Part shown: positions 5,053 through 6,296 of the stretch, in pieces | Layout: the number at the start of each line of letters is the position of its first letter | Numbering within the stretch: the first letter of the stretch is position 1 | Assembly: GCA_013153205.1 (NCBI GenBank) | Contig: JAADEW010000073.1 | Location: forward strand, 1 to 6,296 | Direction of reading: 5' to 3' | From: Deferribacteres bacterium | GTDB lineage: Bacteria > Thermosulfidibacterota > Thermosulfidibacteria > Thermosulfidibacterales > Thermosulfidibacteraceae | DNA: 6,296 bases | Notes under the pieces: generated by a model | What the model was told of the DNA's origin: nothing | Database searches by the model: none | Seen by the model: the letters and a program-made list of their open reading frames with translations, nothing else | Program-made: the position numbers and the translations under genes

Positions 5053-6296
5053 ATGAAAGCGATAAGACGGATTACGGTAACCTCTTTTGGTGCGGCGGAA
5101 ACCGTCACCGGTTCCTGCCACCTCATTGAGGCAGACGATGTAAAGATACTCGTGGACTGCGGCATGTTTCAGGGACACGACGAGCGTCTGAACTATGAGC
5201 CCCTTGGTTTTGAGCCTTCAGAGATAGACTACCTCGTCCTGACCCATGCCCACATTGACCACATAGGAAGGGTGCCTTTTCTGGTGAAGAAGGGCTTTTC
5301 CGGAAGAATTATCACCACACCCCCTACGAGAAGCATTGCCAAGATAATGCTTCTTGATGCGGCTAAGGTGATGCTTGAGGACTACAAGATTCACTACAGA
5401 AAAGCCAGGAGAAGGGGTAAAGAGCACGAGGTTCCGCCTCCCTTATACGACGAGCTGGATGTGTATGACGCTATGGAGCTGTTTGGTGCGGGGCTTCCAT
5501 ACGATGAGCCCTTCAAGCTTTCTGAAGGGATAACCCTCACCCTCAAAAACGCAAGCCACATCCTCGGTTCTGCCTATGCGGTCTTTGACTTTGAAACCGT
5601 AGAGGGCAGAAAACGCGTGGTCTTTTCCGGGGATTTGGGCATGGAGGATGGGCTGATTCTTGAGCCGCTTGATTACCTTGAGGACGAAGTGGACGCCCTT
5701 TTCGTTGAGTCCACCTACGGCAACAGAAACCACAAACCGCTGGAGGATTCCATCGTTGAGTTTAGAGAAGCGGTGGTTGAAAGCTTTGACGACGGAGGGA
5801 ACATACTTATCCCCACCTTTTCTCTGGAAAGGGCGCAGGAGATACTCTACCTTCTGAACACCATGTATCGGGAAGGGGAGCTTCCCAAAAGCAAAGTCTT
5901 CCTTGACAGCCCCCTTGCCATTGCCGCAACCAGAATATTTGTGCAGTTTCCAGATTACATGAAGCCGGAGATAAGGGAGATGATGGCAGAGGGGGAGAAT
6001 CCCTTCATGTTCCCCTATGTGAGCTTTACCCAGTCCGTTGAGGAGTCCAAGGCTATAAACAATGTGGAGTCAGGGGCTATAATCCTTGCGGGAAGCGGTA
6101 TGTGCACGGGAGGCAGGATAAGGCATCACCTGAAGCACAACCTCTGGAGGCCCGAGACCAGCGTTATTTTCGTGGGCTATCAGGCAAGGGGAACCCTCGG
6201 AAGAATTATAATTGACGGGGCAGAGCACGTTAAGATTTACGGTGAGGAGATAGCGGTAAGGGCAAGGATTTATACCATAGGAGGCTTTTCTTCCCA
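5053..6296 (+). CDS. Beta-CASP metallo-beta-lactamase-fold RNA-processing exonuclease, 3'-truncated
   Basis: The frame is open from ATG 5053 to the window end (414 complete codons), so the C-terminus is missing, perhaps 40-60 residues. It resembles bacterial and archaeal homologues of the eukaryotic mRNA 3'-end nuclease CPSF73/Ysh1. The zinc motif THAHIDH (64-70), His169 in NASHILGSA and Asp194 in SGDLG bind the two metals. Beta-CASP motif A is Glu219 in VESTYG; motif B is probably His359 after SGMCTGGR (348-355). The window stops two bases into the codon after GGFSS (410-414), where the family has the motif C histidine; the two bases, CA, fit it. It lacks the KH domains of archaeal aCPSF1. 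It should cut or trim RNA in the cytosol. The ATG is 2 bases after the aroB' stop with AGAGAGG (5041-5047) as ribosome site, so it is likely cotranscribed with the aro pair, which gives no obvious metabolic clue. Confidence 0.9.
   Translation, partial: MKAIRRITVTSFGAAETVTGSCHLIEADDVKILVDCGMFQGHDERLNYEPLGFEPSEIDYLVLTHAHIDHIGRVPFLVKKGFSGRIITTPPTRSIAKIMLLDAAKVMLEDYKIHYRKARRRGKEHEVPPPLYDELDVYDAMELFGAGLPYDEPFKLSEGITLTLKNASHILGSAYAVFDFETVEGRKRVVFSGDLGMEDGLILEPLDYLEDEVDALFVESTYGNRNHKPLEDSIVEFREAVVESFDDGGNILIPTFSLERAQEILYLLNTMYREGELPKSKVFLDSPLAIAATRIFVQFPDYMKPEIREMMAEGENPFMFPYVSFTQSVEESKAINNVESGAIILAGSGMCTGGRIRHHLKHNLWRPETSVIFVGYQARGTLGRIIIDGAEHVKIYGEEIAVRARIYTIGGFSS

Noticed and set aside
1..6296. 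tRNA or rRNA genes, CRISPR arrays, insertion sequences or attachment sites
   Set aside because: No cloverleaf, regularly spaced repeats, transposase-like reading frame or long direct repeats were seen on either strand.

Overview
The window looks like chromosomal DNA from a bacterium, probably a thermophile. Bacterial traits seen directly are Shine-Dalgarno sites before tightly packed genes, a good sigma70-type promoter, and two hairpins followed by T runs. Arginine is written mostly as AGG/AGA, ATA is a common isoleucine codon and the proteins are rich in K and E; this suggests a thermophile such as a deep-branching Aquificota-like or Thermodesulfobacteriota-like lineage. That placement is an inference and is weak.

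Layout. (1) Positions 1-2049, plus strand: the 3' part of a nucleotide-sugar epimerase gene, then argJ of arginine synthesis 9 bases downstream. (2) Positions 2046-2996, minus strand: a SAM-dependent O-methyltransferase, convergent with argJ; the two stop codons share the palindrome TTAA. (3) Positions 2997-3266: the only sizeable non-coding stretch. It holds back-to-back promoters with overlapping -10 boxes, a 33-codon leader ORF and a set of competing hairpins ending in a strong intrinsic terminator. (4) Positions 3267-6296, plus strand: a compact operon of aroA' and aroB', the archaeal-type first two steps of the shikimate pathway, followed 2 bases later by a beta-CASP metallo-beta-lactamase-fold RNA-processing nuclease that runs off the end of the window.

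The main discovery candidate is region 3. The leader ORF (3045-3146) carries the run W-I-W-S-F-Y-Y-F, with all three aromatic amino acids, directly upstream of RNA segments that can fold in two mutually exclusive ways. One fold ends in a T-run terminator (3198-3241) and the other breaks that terminator. Because the genes behind it make the common precursor of Trp, Phe and Tyr, this reads as a ribosome-mediated transcription attenuator that senses all three aromatic amino acids and controls the alternative (aspartate-semialdehyde-dependent) shikimate entry in a bacterium. The segment pairings were worked out by eye base by base; the regulatory logic is inference.
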